DNA from: an uncultured Cloacibacillus sp.
GTDB lineage: Bacteria; Synergistota; Synergistia; Synergistales; Synergistaceae
Direction: 5' to 3'
Assembly (NCBI GenBank): GCA_934511335.1
Contig: CAKSWL010000059.1
Location: forward strand, 1-10,458
DNA length: 10,458 nt
A program made the translations under genes and the position numbers. Shown in pieces: positions 1 through 5,435 of this stretch. Within the stretch, counting starts at the first letter, position 1. Every line of letters starts with the position of its first letter. Below the pieces are notes generated by a model. That model was not told where the DNA came from. It searched no databases and worked only from the letters and a program-made list of their open reading frames with translations.

Positions 1-718
1 GCGCCACGTTGACCGCGTCGGTGTCATACGTGCCGGCCGCCACGCCCGTGATCTGCCTGGTCCTTATCGAAGCGGCGTCGTCGTTTCCCACAGAGACGGC
101 GCCGGTCGTAGCCGTCCAGGCGGGGCCGGAGGGCGTGCCGGTGTAGCCGTCGGGAACCCAGCCGGTCACGCCGCCTTCCCGGTTCGCAAGCGACGTCTCG
201 CCGATGGCGACGCCGCCCGCTGCGGACGCATACGCATTAGAGCCCAGCGCAAGAGAATTTTCCACCCACGCAAAGGAAAAATTGCCCAGCGCAAGAGAAT
301 TTTTAACCGCTCTCGCAAAGATACCCAGCGCAAGAGAATATTCCCCCGACGCTTGCGCCCCGTGGCCCAGCGCAAGAGAATGTTCCCCTTTCGCATATGC
401 ATCGGTGCCCAATGCGATAGATCTATCCCCATCTGCATTGGAGTTCGCCCCGATGGCGAATGAATTAGTGCCGTTGGCCCACACATTCCGTCCGATGGCG
501 AAGGACCAGGCGCCGTATGCGCTTGGGTCTTTCCAGTCTGCACCCGTCTTATAATCAATAAACACAGGGCTCCCAATAGTCTCGGCGTTGGAGGCGCCAG
601 TCAACGCCATGGTCAGCGCGCACAAAAGCACCGCAGCAAACAGGCCGCGGCGGGCCCACTTTATGCCGGGCCGCAGACGCGGCCCCAACACTCCAAAAAC
701 CTCAGTCTTCTTTTTCAT
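1..718 (-). CDS. YadA-like trimeric autotransporter adhesin, N-terminal part (partial)
   Basis: This is the 5' part (239 codons) of a gene running leftward off the window edge; no stop codon is reached. The ATG at 718-716 is preceded by AGGAAGG at 733-727, 8 nt away. Residues 1-25 are basic and extended; 26-45 form a hydrophobic signal segment ending near SNA/E (residue 45/46). Residues 72-173 carry YadA head repeats, each with SFAIG, SIALG, SLALG or GVAIG, spaced 14 residues apart except one 13-residue step (128 to 141). Residues 222-239 (QITGVAAGTYDTDAVNVA) match the neck motif that usually joins head to stalk. In this family the C-terminal four-strand anchor trimerises in the outer membrane and the head binds host or matrix surfaces; the anchor lies outside the window. 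Substrate is unknown. Upstream repeats, promoters and a terminator-like hairpin suggest regulated or phase-variable expression. The family call is firm; adhesion is inferred. Confidence 0.9.
   Translation of the reverse strand, partial: MKKKTEVFGVLGPRLRPGIKWARRGLFAAVLLCALTMALTGASNAETIGSPVFIDYKTGADWKDPSAYGAWSFAIGRNVWANGTNSFAIGANSNADGDRSIALGTDAYAKGEHSLALGHGAQASGEYSLALGIFARAVKNSLALGNFSFAWVENSLALGSNAYASAAGGVAIGETSLANREGGVTGWVPDGYTGTPSGPAWTATTGAVSVGNDDAASIRTRQITGVAAGTYDTDAVNVA
243..381 (-). repeat. Four near-identical DNA repeats within the adhesin head
   Basis: The 16-mer CCCAGCGCAAGAGAAT (plus strand) occurs exactly at 243-258, 285-300, 324-339 and 366-381, spaced 42, 39 and 42 bp. On the coding strand it encodes the NSLALG/YSLALG/HSLALG core of successive YadA head repeats. 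Exact DNA identity of the cores, while the linkers differ, suggests recent duplication or gene conversion between units. The 39-bp step is one missing codon and keeps the reading frame. Confidence 0.85.
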
Positions 719-867
719 CTCCGTCACCTTCCTGTAAAATCAACGTGCATAAATTTTTTATCTAAAAATACTTTGCTCAGAGGGAAGCGGATCAGGCGCC
801 GCTCCCGCGCAGCTGCACAGGCATATGAATGGGGGCTTATGGGGGCATCTTCGGGACGGCTCCGGCA

Positions 868-979
868 AACAAAAAGCGGCTGTCTATGTGCGTCACGCAC
901 ACAGACAGCCGCTCAGTCAATAATAATAGGTTATTAGTTACACCGACCGACCGACCGACCGACCGACCGACCGACCGAC
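868..979 (-). ncRNA. Candidate short RNA or attenuated leader containing the CGGT repeat
   Basis: The promoter at 1014-986 and the terminator-like hairpin ending near 868 would bound a transcript of roughly 110 nt. It would begin with CGGT units, pass through an AT-rich link (about 941-914) and end in an 18-bp hairpin and U-run. The layout (promoter, short unstructured part, terminator) is typical of a small RNA, but also of a leader that is terminated unless anti-termination occurs. The ends are estimates from promoter and hairpin positions. No known RNA family was recognised. Confidence 0.35.
871..913 (-). terminator. Intrinsic terminator or attenuator hairpin, leftward
   Basis: Arms 913-903 (AGCGGCTGTCT) and 885-875 (AGACAGCCGCT) pair perfectly. 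The inner arms 901-896 and 892-887 (TGTGCG/CGCACA) continue the stem, and 902 with 886 form a G-U pair in the leftward RNA, giving an uninterrupted 18-bp stem with a UGA loop. TTTTT (875-871) then GTTTG follows leftward. In the rightward RNA the G-U becomes an A-C mismatch and no T-run follows, so leftward is the functional direction. It lies about 155 bp upstream of the adhesin start, so it either ends a short separate RNA or acts as a leader attenuator. Confidence 0.75.
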
Positions 980-986
980 CGACCGA
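942..986 (-). repeat. Tetranucleotide microsatellite (CGGT)11
   Basis: Eleven perfect ACCG units (CGGT on the leftward strand) occupy 942-985, plus one extra A at 986. There is no interruption. The tract begins directly downstream of the -10 box at 991-986, so the predicted transcription start (about 977-979) falls inside it. Perfect 4-bp tracts of this length are prone to slipped-strand copy-number change, and in several host-associated bacteria such tracts switch surface protein expression. Confidence 0.95.
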
Positions 987-1014
987 GTATCGGGTCTCTC
1001 CGCTTTTTTGTCAA
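986..1014 (-). promoter_or_regulatory. Sigma70-type promoter abutting the CGGT repeat
   Basis: Leftward strand: a perfect -35 TTGACA at 1014-1009, a 17-nt spacer, and -10 GATACT at 991-986 (4 of 6). The CGGT tract follows at once, so copy-number change would alter the initially transcribed sequence and 5' leader rather than the -35/-10 spacing. Confidence 0.6.
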
Positions 1015-1129
1015 TTACTATTTTCACGATTTTACAAACCTTTCTTCCAGAACGTCTTTTTGAGCCCAACTATCACGTTTTTTATGACATAATAATAAAA
1101 GCTAGGATTGTATACATAGAATCGGAGTA

Positions 1130-1158
1130 ACTGTAGCATATATATTCTCCCGTGTCAA
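1130..1158 (-). promoter_or_regulatory. Second sigma70-type promoter facing the adhesin
   Basis: Leftward strand: a perfect -35 TTGACA at 1158-1153, a 17-nt spacer, and -10 TACAGT at 1135-1130 (4 of 6). Its RNA would start near 1123 and cross the other promoter, the repeat and the hairpin before the adhesin. Only very short ORFs lie between the two promoters. Confidence 0.5.
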
Positions 1159-1206
1159 TAACGGCGAAGGGCGTTCCCTCATAATATCGCGCCGATCGTC
1201 ATTTCG

Positions 1207-1434
1207 TCAAAATATTATCTTTAGGGAGCCGCTGATCAGAGGCGTCTTCCGCGCCGCGGGCAGGCCTCGACCGCTGCGGGGGGCGCGCCGATATAGGCCC
1301 TGCGCGCTTTCGACCTGCCCGTTCAGCGCCTGGCACATCTGACAGACAAACCAGCCGATCCGCACGAAATCATAGATTTCGGCTTTATGTCCGTAATCAG
1401 CGAGATTTACGTCGGTTATTATTCCGGCTGATTT
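1207..1434 (-). pseudogene. Possible coding remnant or short ORF of unknown function
   Basis: A leftward frame is open for 75 codons from 1434 to the TGA at 1209-1207. It has no ATG near its beginning and no ribosome site; the first usual start is GTG at 1365 (52 residues). The central part (ADYGHKAEIYDFVRIGWF, then VCQMCQALNG) reads like real protein with GC-rich third positions, while the end is arginine/proline-rich like an out-of-frame region. It may be the leftover of a decayed gene downstream of the oxidoreductase, or chance. No family was recognised. Confidence 0.3.
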
Positions 1435-1455
1435 TCAATCGATCGGCCTTTTTTT
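1426..1455 (+). terminator. Intrinsic terminator, rightward, at the oxidoreductase 3' end
   Basis: GGCTGAT (1426-1432) pairs with ATCGGCC (1442-1448) with one U-G pair in the rightward RNA and a 9-nt loop, followed by seven T (1449-1455) that overlap the oxidoreductase stop codon. In the leftward RNA the wobble becomes an A-C mismatch and no T-run follows. It would therefore stop transcription entering the oxidoreductase gene antisense, but no rightward gene is recognised upstream. Confidence 0.5.
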
Positions 1456-3430
1456 AGTTTTTCAAAAGCTTTATCTCGGCGACGGCGGCGGCAAGCTGGC
1501 CCTTTTTCATCACCTCCGCGCCGCGGAAGCGATCAAGGACGCTCTGATATTTCTTCGCATCCTCTCCAAAGAGTTCGCGGAGCCATTGGCTGAAATCGTC
1601 AAGGGTCACCTCCGCCTCATACTCACGCTCCGGAAATCCCATCCGTCCGAAGGCGCGGCGGAAGGCGTCGCGGATCTCGAGCCAGTGCATCTCCTGGTCC
1701 ACGCCGTATATGGTCTCGGAGGCTGGGTCCAGGTAATCGTAGAGGACCGAAAGCTCCACGCCGCGCCACCAGAGCGATTCCACAGGCACGTCGTCAAAGT
1801 TGAAGAGGGAGAGTTTGTCTTTCGCCTCAAGAAGCCGCCACTGAACGTCGATGGGGCGGACCTGACGCGGCTCTGCCTTCTGCCGGACCGCCTCGGCGGC
1901 GAGCGCGCCGGCGGCCTGCCCCGTCAGCATCGTAACGGGCTGGAGGCGCGTCGAGCCGTTGACGATGCGTGAGACGGAGATATTTTTTTCCGCAGCGAGC
2001 AGGCCATCCACCTTTTCGGGGATCAGCACGCCCATCGGAATCTGAAAAAGGCCGCCCTGCCACTCTTTATCGTCAGGTATCTCTTCCGCGCTCTCCCCAA
2101 GGTCCCGGTCTAGATATTGAGGTTCGCGCAGGCCGTGAATATCGGTCGGATATTCGCCGAGCGCGATGCTGTAGGGGTTCGTCTTGAGCATGCGCCGCAG
2201 CACCTGATCGCGCTTGACGTCTTTGACCGTCATCGTCGTCACGCCGACCAGGCGGCGGCTCTCGCGCACATAGGGGAAGGGGGGGAAGTGCGCCAGCACG
2301 GGGGCGAACTCCGGCGGCATCTCCTGCCACTCCTGCCAGTTATTGCTGAAATACCCGCCGTACCCCTGCCGGTTGTCGACCGACCAGTCCTCCATGCCAA
2401 GCTCCGTCTGCATATAGAATATAAAGGCGAGCGTCTCCGCCATCGCCAGGCGTTCTGCCTCGCGGCGAAATTTTTTGTCCTCAAGGTACTTTACCGGCAT
2501 CCCCGCCGCGCCGAATTTCCGGTCGGGGTAGTCGTTGGCCCAGTTCACCCCCGTGCGGGTGATGAGCGGCCACGTCGCGGAGAGGCCGCCGTCGATCCGT
2601 TCGCGGTCGGGGTTGGTGATATCGGGCATCCCGCGGTAGGCGTTATGCACCGGCACGTTAAACGGGTATGTGCCCGGCCACCAGTCGCCATCTTTCGTGA
2701 TCACCTTGCGGAAGTGGGGCAGATATTCATCATATCCGGGCGGGCGCGTCGTCAGCCGCAGCTCCGGCGGCAGGCCGTCGGGGTACTTTTTGACTACCGC
2801 GACATAGGTGATGTCCTGAATCACGCTCTCTTTGTCGATCTTCGGCGCGATGCCGCTGCCTGCGCGGTAGCGCGCGCCTGTAAGCGGGATAAAATCGCCG
2901 GTCTCCGTGGCGTCGATGAAGACCTTCGCCCTCACCGTCGTCTTTACGCCGCCGTTTTCGATGAGGGCGGCGGCGACCTTGTTATTTTCCGTCTTCGCCT
3001 CCAGCACGCGGGACTCGAGAAAAAGCGTCACCCTGCCGCTTTCCTCTATCATCTCCATGAGTATCTTCTGTCCCACCCACGGTTCAAAGGCGATTGTATC
3101 CGAGCCCCAATAGCAGACGTTGACCGGCGTATTGCGCATCGCGTAATAGTCCCGCACGCGCGTGATAAACTCGTTGTATATCCCTGTGCGGGTGCGGCGC
3201 ACGTCGTCCATCGTCGAGACCGCGGCGCCCGTCATCTGCCCGCCGACCCAGTCCGATTCTTCGATCAGCGCGACATCCATCCCCATACGCGCGGCGGTGA
3301 TCGCCGCCGCCGCGCCGCCGCTGCCCGCGCCGATCACCGCCACGTCAAAGCGCAGGCCGTCGGCGGCGAAGGCGTCGTCGGAGATCATCGTCAGAAGAAA
3401 TATGAAAGACGCGATTAAAAAGGTAAACAC
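1454..3430 (-). CDS. Exported FAD-dependent oxidoreductase (FAD_oxidored family)
   Basis: A 658-residue flavoprotein. Residues 30-39 hold the dinucleotide-binding GxGxxG (VIGAGSGGAA), followed by E57 at the end of the second strand and the GGQ turn at 63-65. D173-ATETGD-179 and the GGLFQIPMGVLIPEKVDGLL segment near 455-480, followed by NGSTRLQPVTMLTGQAAG, match the FAD-closing region of the FAD_oxidored (PF12831-like) family. The last ~100 residues form a helical extension not typical of the core fold. The start is GTG at 3430 with GGAGGA at 3443-3438, 7 nt upstream. Residues 1-22 are a hydrophobic signal-like segment ending AFA/AD, implying export; there is no twin-arginine motif and, unusually, no positive residue before the hydrophobic part. 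Substrate and electron partner cannot be read from sequence. It is divergent from the hydrolase cluster. Family call strong, location likely, reaction unknown. Confidence 0.85.
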   Translation of the reverse strand: MFTFLIASFIFLLTMISDDAFAADGLRFDVAVIGAGSGGAAAAITAARMGMDVALIEESDWVGGQMTGAAVSTMDDVRRTRTGIYNEFITRVRDYYAMRNTPVNVCYWGSDTIAFEPWVGQKILMEMIEESGRVTLFLESRVLEAKTENNKVAAALIENGGVKTTVRAKVFIDATETGDFIPLTGARYRAGSGIAPKIDKESVIQDITYVAVVKKYPDGLPPELRLTTRPPGYDEYLPHFRKVITKDGDWWPGTYPFNVPVHNAYRGMPDITNPDRERIDGGLSATWPLITRTGVNWANDYPDRKFGAAGMPVKYLEDKKFRREAERLAMAETLAFIFYMQTELGMEDWSVDNRQGYGGYFSNNWQEWQEMPPEFAPVLAHFPPFPYVRESRRLVGVTTMTVKDVKRDQVLRRMLKTNPYSIALGEYPTDIHGLREPQYLDRDLGESAEEIPDDKEWQGGLFQIPMGVLIPEKVDGLLAAEKNISVSRIVNGSTRLQPVTMLTGQAAGALAAEAVRQKAEPRQVRPIDVQWRLLEAKDKLSLFNFDDVPVESLWWRGVELSVLYDYLDPASETIYGVDQEMHWLEIRDAFRRAFGRMGFPEREYEAEVTLDDFSQWLRELFGEDAKKYQSVLDRFRGAEVMKKGQLAAAVAEIKLLKN

Positions 3431-3458
3431 GTAAAATTCCTCCAGGTTCTTGTAGCTT

Positions 3459-3487
3459 AGCCATAGTTTTTTAATTATACTATGGCT
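3459..3487. promoter_or_regulatory. Inverted repeat over the oxidoreductase -10 box (candidate operator)
   Basis: AGCCATAGT (3459-3467) and ACTATGGCT (3479-3487) form a perfect 9-bp inverted repeat with an 11-bp AT-rich centre. A perfect leftward TATAAT (3479-3474) sits inside it; no good -35 is seen about 17 bp further upstream, so the promoter may need an activator. On the rightward strand TATACT (3476-3481) also lies inside. A protein bound here could control both divergent genes. The same repeat could instead fold as RNA in the leader. Confidence 0.45.
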
Positions 3488-3505
3488 GGCGGGATAATTA
3501 CATAT

Positions 3506-3530
3506 GATATGATAGGATAGGATAGGACAG
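3506..3530. repeat. Short pentanucleotide tandem repeat (GATAG)
   Basis: Three perfect GATAG units (3511-3525) are flanked by one variant unit on each side (GATAT 3506-3510, GACAG 3526-3530). The tract lies in the divergent intergenic region, about 45 bp upstream of the hydrolase start and just beyond the -35 area of the leftward promoter. It is too short to be called hypermutable with confidence. Confidence 0.7.
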
Positions 3531-3574
3531 GCGGCATGAGCAGAATATGAATTTTCACAGGGAGGATGAATAAT

Positions 3575-4219
3575 TTGCGCGTAATAGACTTAGGCAGGCC
3601 GATCGAGGGCTCCATGCAGGTATTTCCGGGAGACCTTCCGCCTATGATCGAAGAGTTGAAGAAAATCGAGGAGGCGGGCTTTCGCGCCAAAAAGATTACG
3701 ATGTCGTCTCACACCGGCACCCACATAGACGCGCCGGCCCATATGCTCGCCGGCGGCGCGCGCCTCGACGAGCTGCCGAACGAGACCTTTTTCGGTTTCG
3801 CGGTGATCGCGGACGTCAGCGGCCGCCGAGGCGGGGAGATAGAAATGTCCGACCTCGGCCTCACAAGGGAAGTTTTGGCGGCGGCGGACTTCCTGCTGCT
3901 GCATACGGGATATGGAGATAAAATGGGCGGCGAAGGCTACCTGAAGGATTTCCCCGTCCTCTCGCTGGAGGCGGCGCGCAGCCTGGCGGCGCTGGATCTC
4001 AAAGGGCTTGGCGTGGACGCGATCTCCGTCGACCCCGTCGAAAGCGCCGAATGTCCCGTACACAAAATAATCCTCGGCGGCGGCCTGATCATCATAGAAA
4101 ATCTGCGCGGCCTGCGGCGGCTTCCCTTCAAAGAGCCCTTCTGCCTCACCGCGCTGCCGCTCGCGCTCAAGGAGGCCGACGGCGCGCCCGCGCGCGTCAT
4201 GGCCGTGCTTGAAAAATAG
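3575..4219 (+). CDS. Cyclase-family metal hydrolase (kynurenine formamidase-like)
   Basis: A 214-residue protein of the cyclase family (PF04199-like), metal-dependent hydrolases that include kynurenine formamidase (KynB) and isatin hydrolase. The signature HTGTHIDAPAH is at residues 46-56 counted from the TTG start, giving the metal ligands H46, H50 and D52 and a catalytic-type H56. The later SVDPVESAECPVH and the IIIENL segment, with its conserved glutamate, also fit. Length is normal for the family. The ATG at 3566 directly abuts GGGAGG (3560-3565), leaving no spacing; the in-frame TTG at 3575 lies 9 nt from it and is the better start. It is the first gene of a rightward cluster with a 45-residue ORF, gspG and a deaminase. 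The substrate is unknown: without other kynurenine genes, formamidase activity is only one possibility. Confidence 0.88.
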   Translation: MRVIDLGRPIEGSMQVFPGDLPPMIEELKKIEEAGFRAKKITMSSHTGTHIDAPAHMLAGGARLDELPNETFFGFAVIADVSGRRGGEIEMSDLGLTREVLAAADFLLLHTGYGDKMGGEGYLKDFPVLSLEAARSLAALDLKGLGVDAISVDPVESAECPVHKIILGGGLIIIENLRGLRRLPFKEPFCLTALPLALKEADGAPARVMAVLEK

Positions 4220-4250
4220 CGGCGGGGAAGGTAATATTAGGAGGGCGCGG

Positions 4251-4388
4251 ATGGAAGATCGGCGCTTATTTGCATCAAACGCCGGCGTGCGTCTCGCTGA
4301 CGCGCCCGCCGCGACGCGGATGACACATCTGATCGGCGCTTTATTGGACAGCGAGATCCCAAAAAACCTCTGGAGGTGCGCATTTTGA
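4251..4388 (+). CDS. Small 45-residue ORF coupled to gspG, unknown function
   Basis: ATG at 4251 follows AGGAGG (4239-4244) with 6-nt spacing, a strong ribosome site. The 45-residue product begins MEDRRLFASNAGVRLADAP and ends with SEIPKNLWRCAF; it is soluble-looking, with no signal peptide or membrane segment. Its TGA (4386-4388) overlaps the likely TTG start of gspG (4385-4387) as TTGA, and the gspG ribosome site (GGAGG, 4372-4376) lies inside it. This is the arrangement of translational coupling. It may be a real small protein or a leader peptide that feeds ribosomes to gspG. No family was recognised. Confidence 0.5.
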   Translation: MEDRRLFASNAGVRLADAPAATRMTHLIGALLDSEIPKNLWRCAF

Positions 4389-4828
4389 AGGAGTGCAATA
4401 AAAAACTGCTGAAAAAGAGGCGGGGCTTTACCCTGATCGAGATAATGGTCGTCGTCGTTATCATCGGACTGCTCTCGGCGCTCGTCGGTCCGCGGCTCAT
4501 AGGGCAGAGCGACGAGGCGAAGCGCAAGACCACCCAGACTCAGATATCGCAGCTTGAGCAGGCGCTCGGCCTCTACTATCTCGACAACGGATTCTATCCG
4601 ACGACTGCGCAGGGGCTGGAGGCGCTCATAAAAGAGCCGACGACGCCGCCCGAGCCGCTCAACTATAAAAAGGGCGGCTACATGAAGAAGGTCCCGAAGG
4701 ACGCCTGGGGGCGCGATTTCCTTTACGTCTCTCCGGGAGAACACGGCGACTTTGACATTCTCTCCTACGGCGCGGACGGCCAGGAGGGCGGGAACGACGC
4801 GAACGCCGACATCACGAACTGGGATTAA
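4385..4828 (+). CDS. gspG: Type II secretion major pseudopilin GspG
   Basis: A 147-residue type II secretion pseudopilin. It has a short basic leader, then the prepilin peptidase site G14/F15 followed by TLIE with E19 (mature E5), then a hydrophobic helix (residues ~18-38). The globular domain has the GspG hallmarks: LYYLDNGFYPTTAQGLEAL, the DAWGRDFLYVSPG segment, and the C-terminal GADGQEGG...NADITNW, which in GspG contributes calcium-binding residues. The pseudopilus spans the periplasm and pushes substrates through the outer-membrane secretin. A GTG at 4376 overlaps the GGAGG (4372-4376), so TTG at 4385, 8 nt downstream, is preferred. No other gsp gene is in the window: it sits between metabolic enzymes and 45 bp before the deaminase, so its assembly partners must be elsewhere. 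Confidence 0.93.
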   Translation: MKECNKKLLKKRRGFTLIEIMVVVVIIGLLSALVGPRLIGQSDEAKRKTTQTQISQLEQALGLYYLDNGFYPTTAQGLEALIKEPTTPPEPLNYKKGGYMKKVPKDAWGRDFLYVSPGEHGDFDILSYGADGQEGGNDANADITNWD

Positions 4829-4873
4829 CGGCGGCCGGCAGCGTTTTCAACAGCCGAAAAGGATGTGGATGAG

Positions 4874-5422
4874 ATGAACAGACCGCAGCTCATAATCAAA
4901 GCCATAAAAGAAAGATTGATCCCGCTCACGGAAAAAGGGGTGGCGGCGGGCAACCATGTATTCGGCGGCCTCGTGATGGAAAAAGAGAGCGGCCGCGTAA
5001 TAACGGCGGGCAGCAATAACCGCCAGGCAAACCCCATATACCACGGGGAGATCGACACCATCCAGCGCTTCTTCGCCGCCAAAGACCATCCCGCCCCCGC
5101 GGCATGTCTCTTCGTCGCGAGCCACGATCCCTGTCCGATGTGCGCCTCGGCGATCTCATGGGCCGGCTTTTCTGAGATATGGGTGCTCTTCAGCTACGAA
5201 GAGGTGAAGAAAGAGTTCGGCATGCCCGTCGATCTTATGATGTACAAAGAAATCTTCGGCGCGGAGGGCGTGCGAAGCGAGAACGCCTTCTTTAAAAAAT
5301 ACGACCTCAAAAAAGAGGCGGCGAAAGAGGAAAACGCCGCCGCGCTCCTAAAGGAGATCGCGGAGATCGAAGCGCTTTACGGCAAAATGCAGGTACAGGA
5401 CTTTGATTATCCAGGAATGTAG
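4874..5422 (+). CDS. Nucleoside/nucleobase deaminase (CDA-fold zinc enzyme)
   Basis: A 182-residue cytidine/deoxycytidylate-deaminase-fold enzyme. The zinc site is present: HGEID with H57 and catalytic E59, and DPCPMC with C87 and C90 (numbered from ATG 4874). The fold covers about residues 8-125; the rest is a charged helical extension (KKEAAKEENAAALLKEIAEI). Such enzymes hydrolytically remove ammonia from cytosine-, adenine- or guanine-type rings in the cytoplasm. HGE in place of the HAE common in guanine deaminase and TadA, and no tRNA-binding features, make the substrate uncertain. A GTG at 4865 is possible, but AAAAGGA (4857-4863) is spaced better for ATG 4874. It is last in the rightward cluster, just before a strong terminator, and may belong with the nearby nucleoside permeases. 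Confidence 0.87.
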   Translation: MNRPQLIIKAIKERLIPLTEKGVAAGNHVFGGLVMEKESGRVITAGSNNRQANPIYHGEIDTIQRFFAAKDHPAPAACLFVASHDPCPMCASAISWAGFSEIWVLFSYEEVKKEFGMPVDLMMYKEIFGAEGVRSENAFFKKYDLKKEAAKEENAAALLKEIAEIEALYGKMQVQDFDYPGM

Positions 5423-5435
5423 CAGGAAAGCCAAA

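Larger units (their letters stand above)
719..1206. other. Intergenic region upstream of the adhesin
   Basis: No convincing protein gene is seen here. The stretch holds, read leftward toward the adhesin: a promoter at 1158-1130, a second promoter at 1014-986, an 11-copy tetranucleotide repeat, an 18-bp hairpin with T-run, and then about 150 bp of leader up to the ribosome site. The region is more AT-rich between about 1015 and 1160 than its surroundings. I found no clear promoter between the hairpin and the gene, so adhesin mRNA probably starts upstream of the hairpin, though a weak promoter in 719-870 cannot be ruled out. Confidence 0.6.

Noticed and set aside
242..381. Possible CRISPR-like array from regular 42-bp repeats
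   Set aside because: The repeats are in frame within a YadA head domain and encode its periodic motif; the 'spacers' are coding linkers.
166..576. 136-codon leftward ORF and the 116-codon rightward ORF over the same stretch
   Set aside because: Both are out-of-frame readings of the adhesin head repeats; the true leftward frame has the signal peptide and YadA motifs.
829..1092. 87-codon rightward ORF containing PTDR repeats
   Set aside because: It has no ribosome site, and its length depends on the tetranucleotide tract and crosses the leftward hairpin and promoter. It looks like chance reading through a microsatellite.
2117..3418. 433-codon rightward ORF
   Set aside because: It is antisense to the oxidoreductase, which has a complete family fold and ribosome site. 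The product is rich in R/H/A as expected of a GC-rich shadow frame.
3590..4744. 384-codon leftward ORF
   Set aside because: It spans antisense to the hydrolase, the small ORF and gspG, whose families are clear. It has no ribosome site and shadow-like composition.
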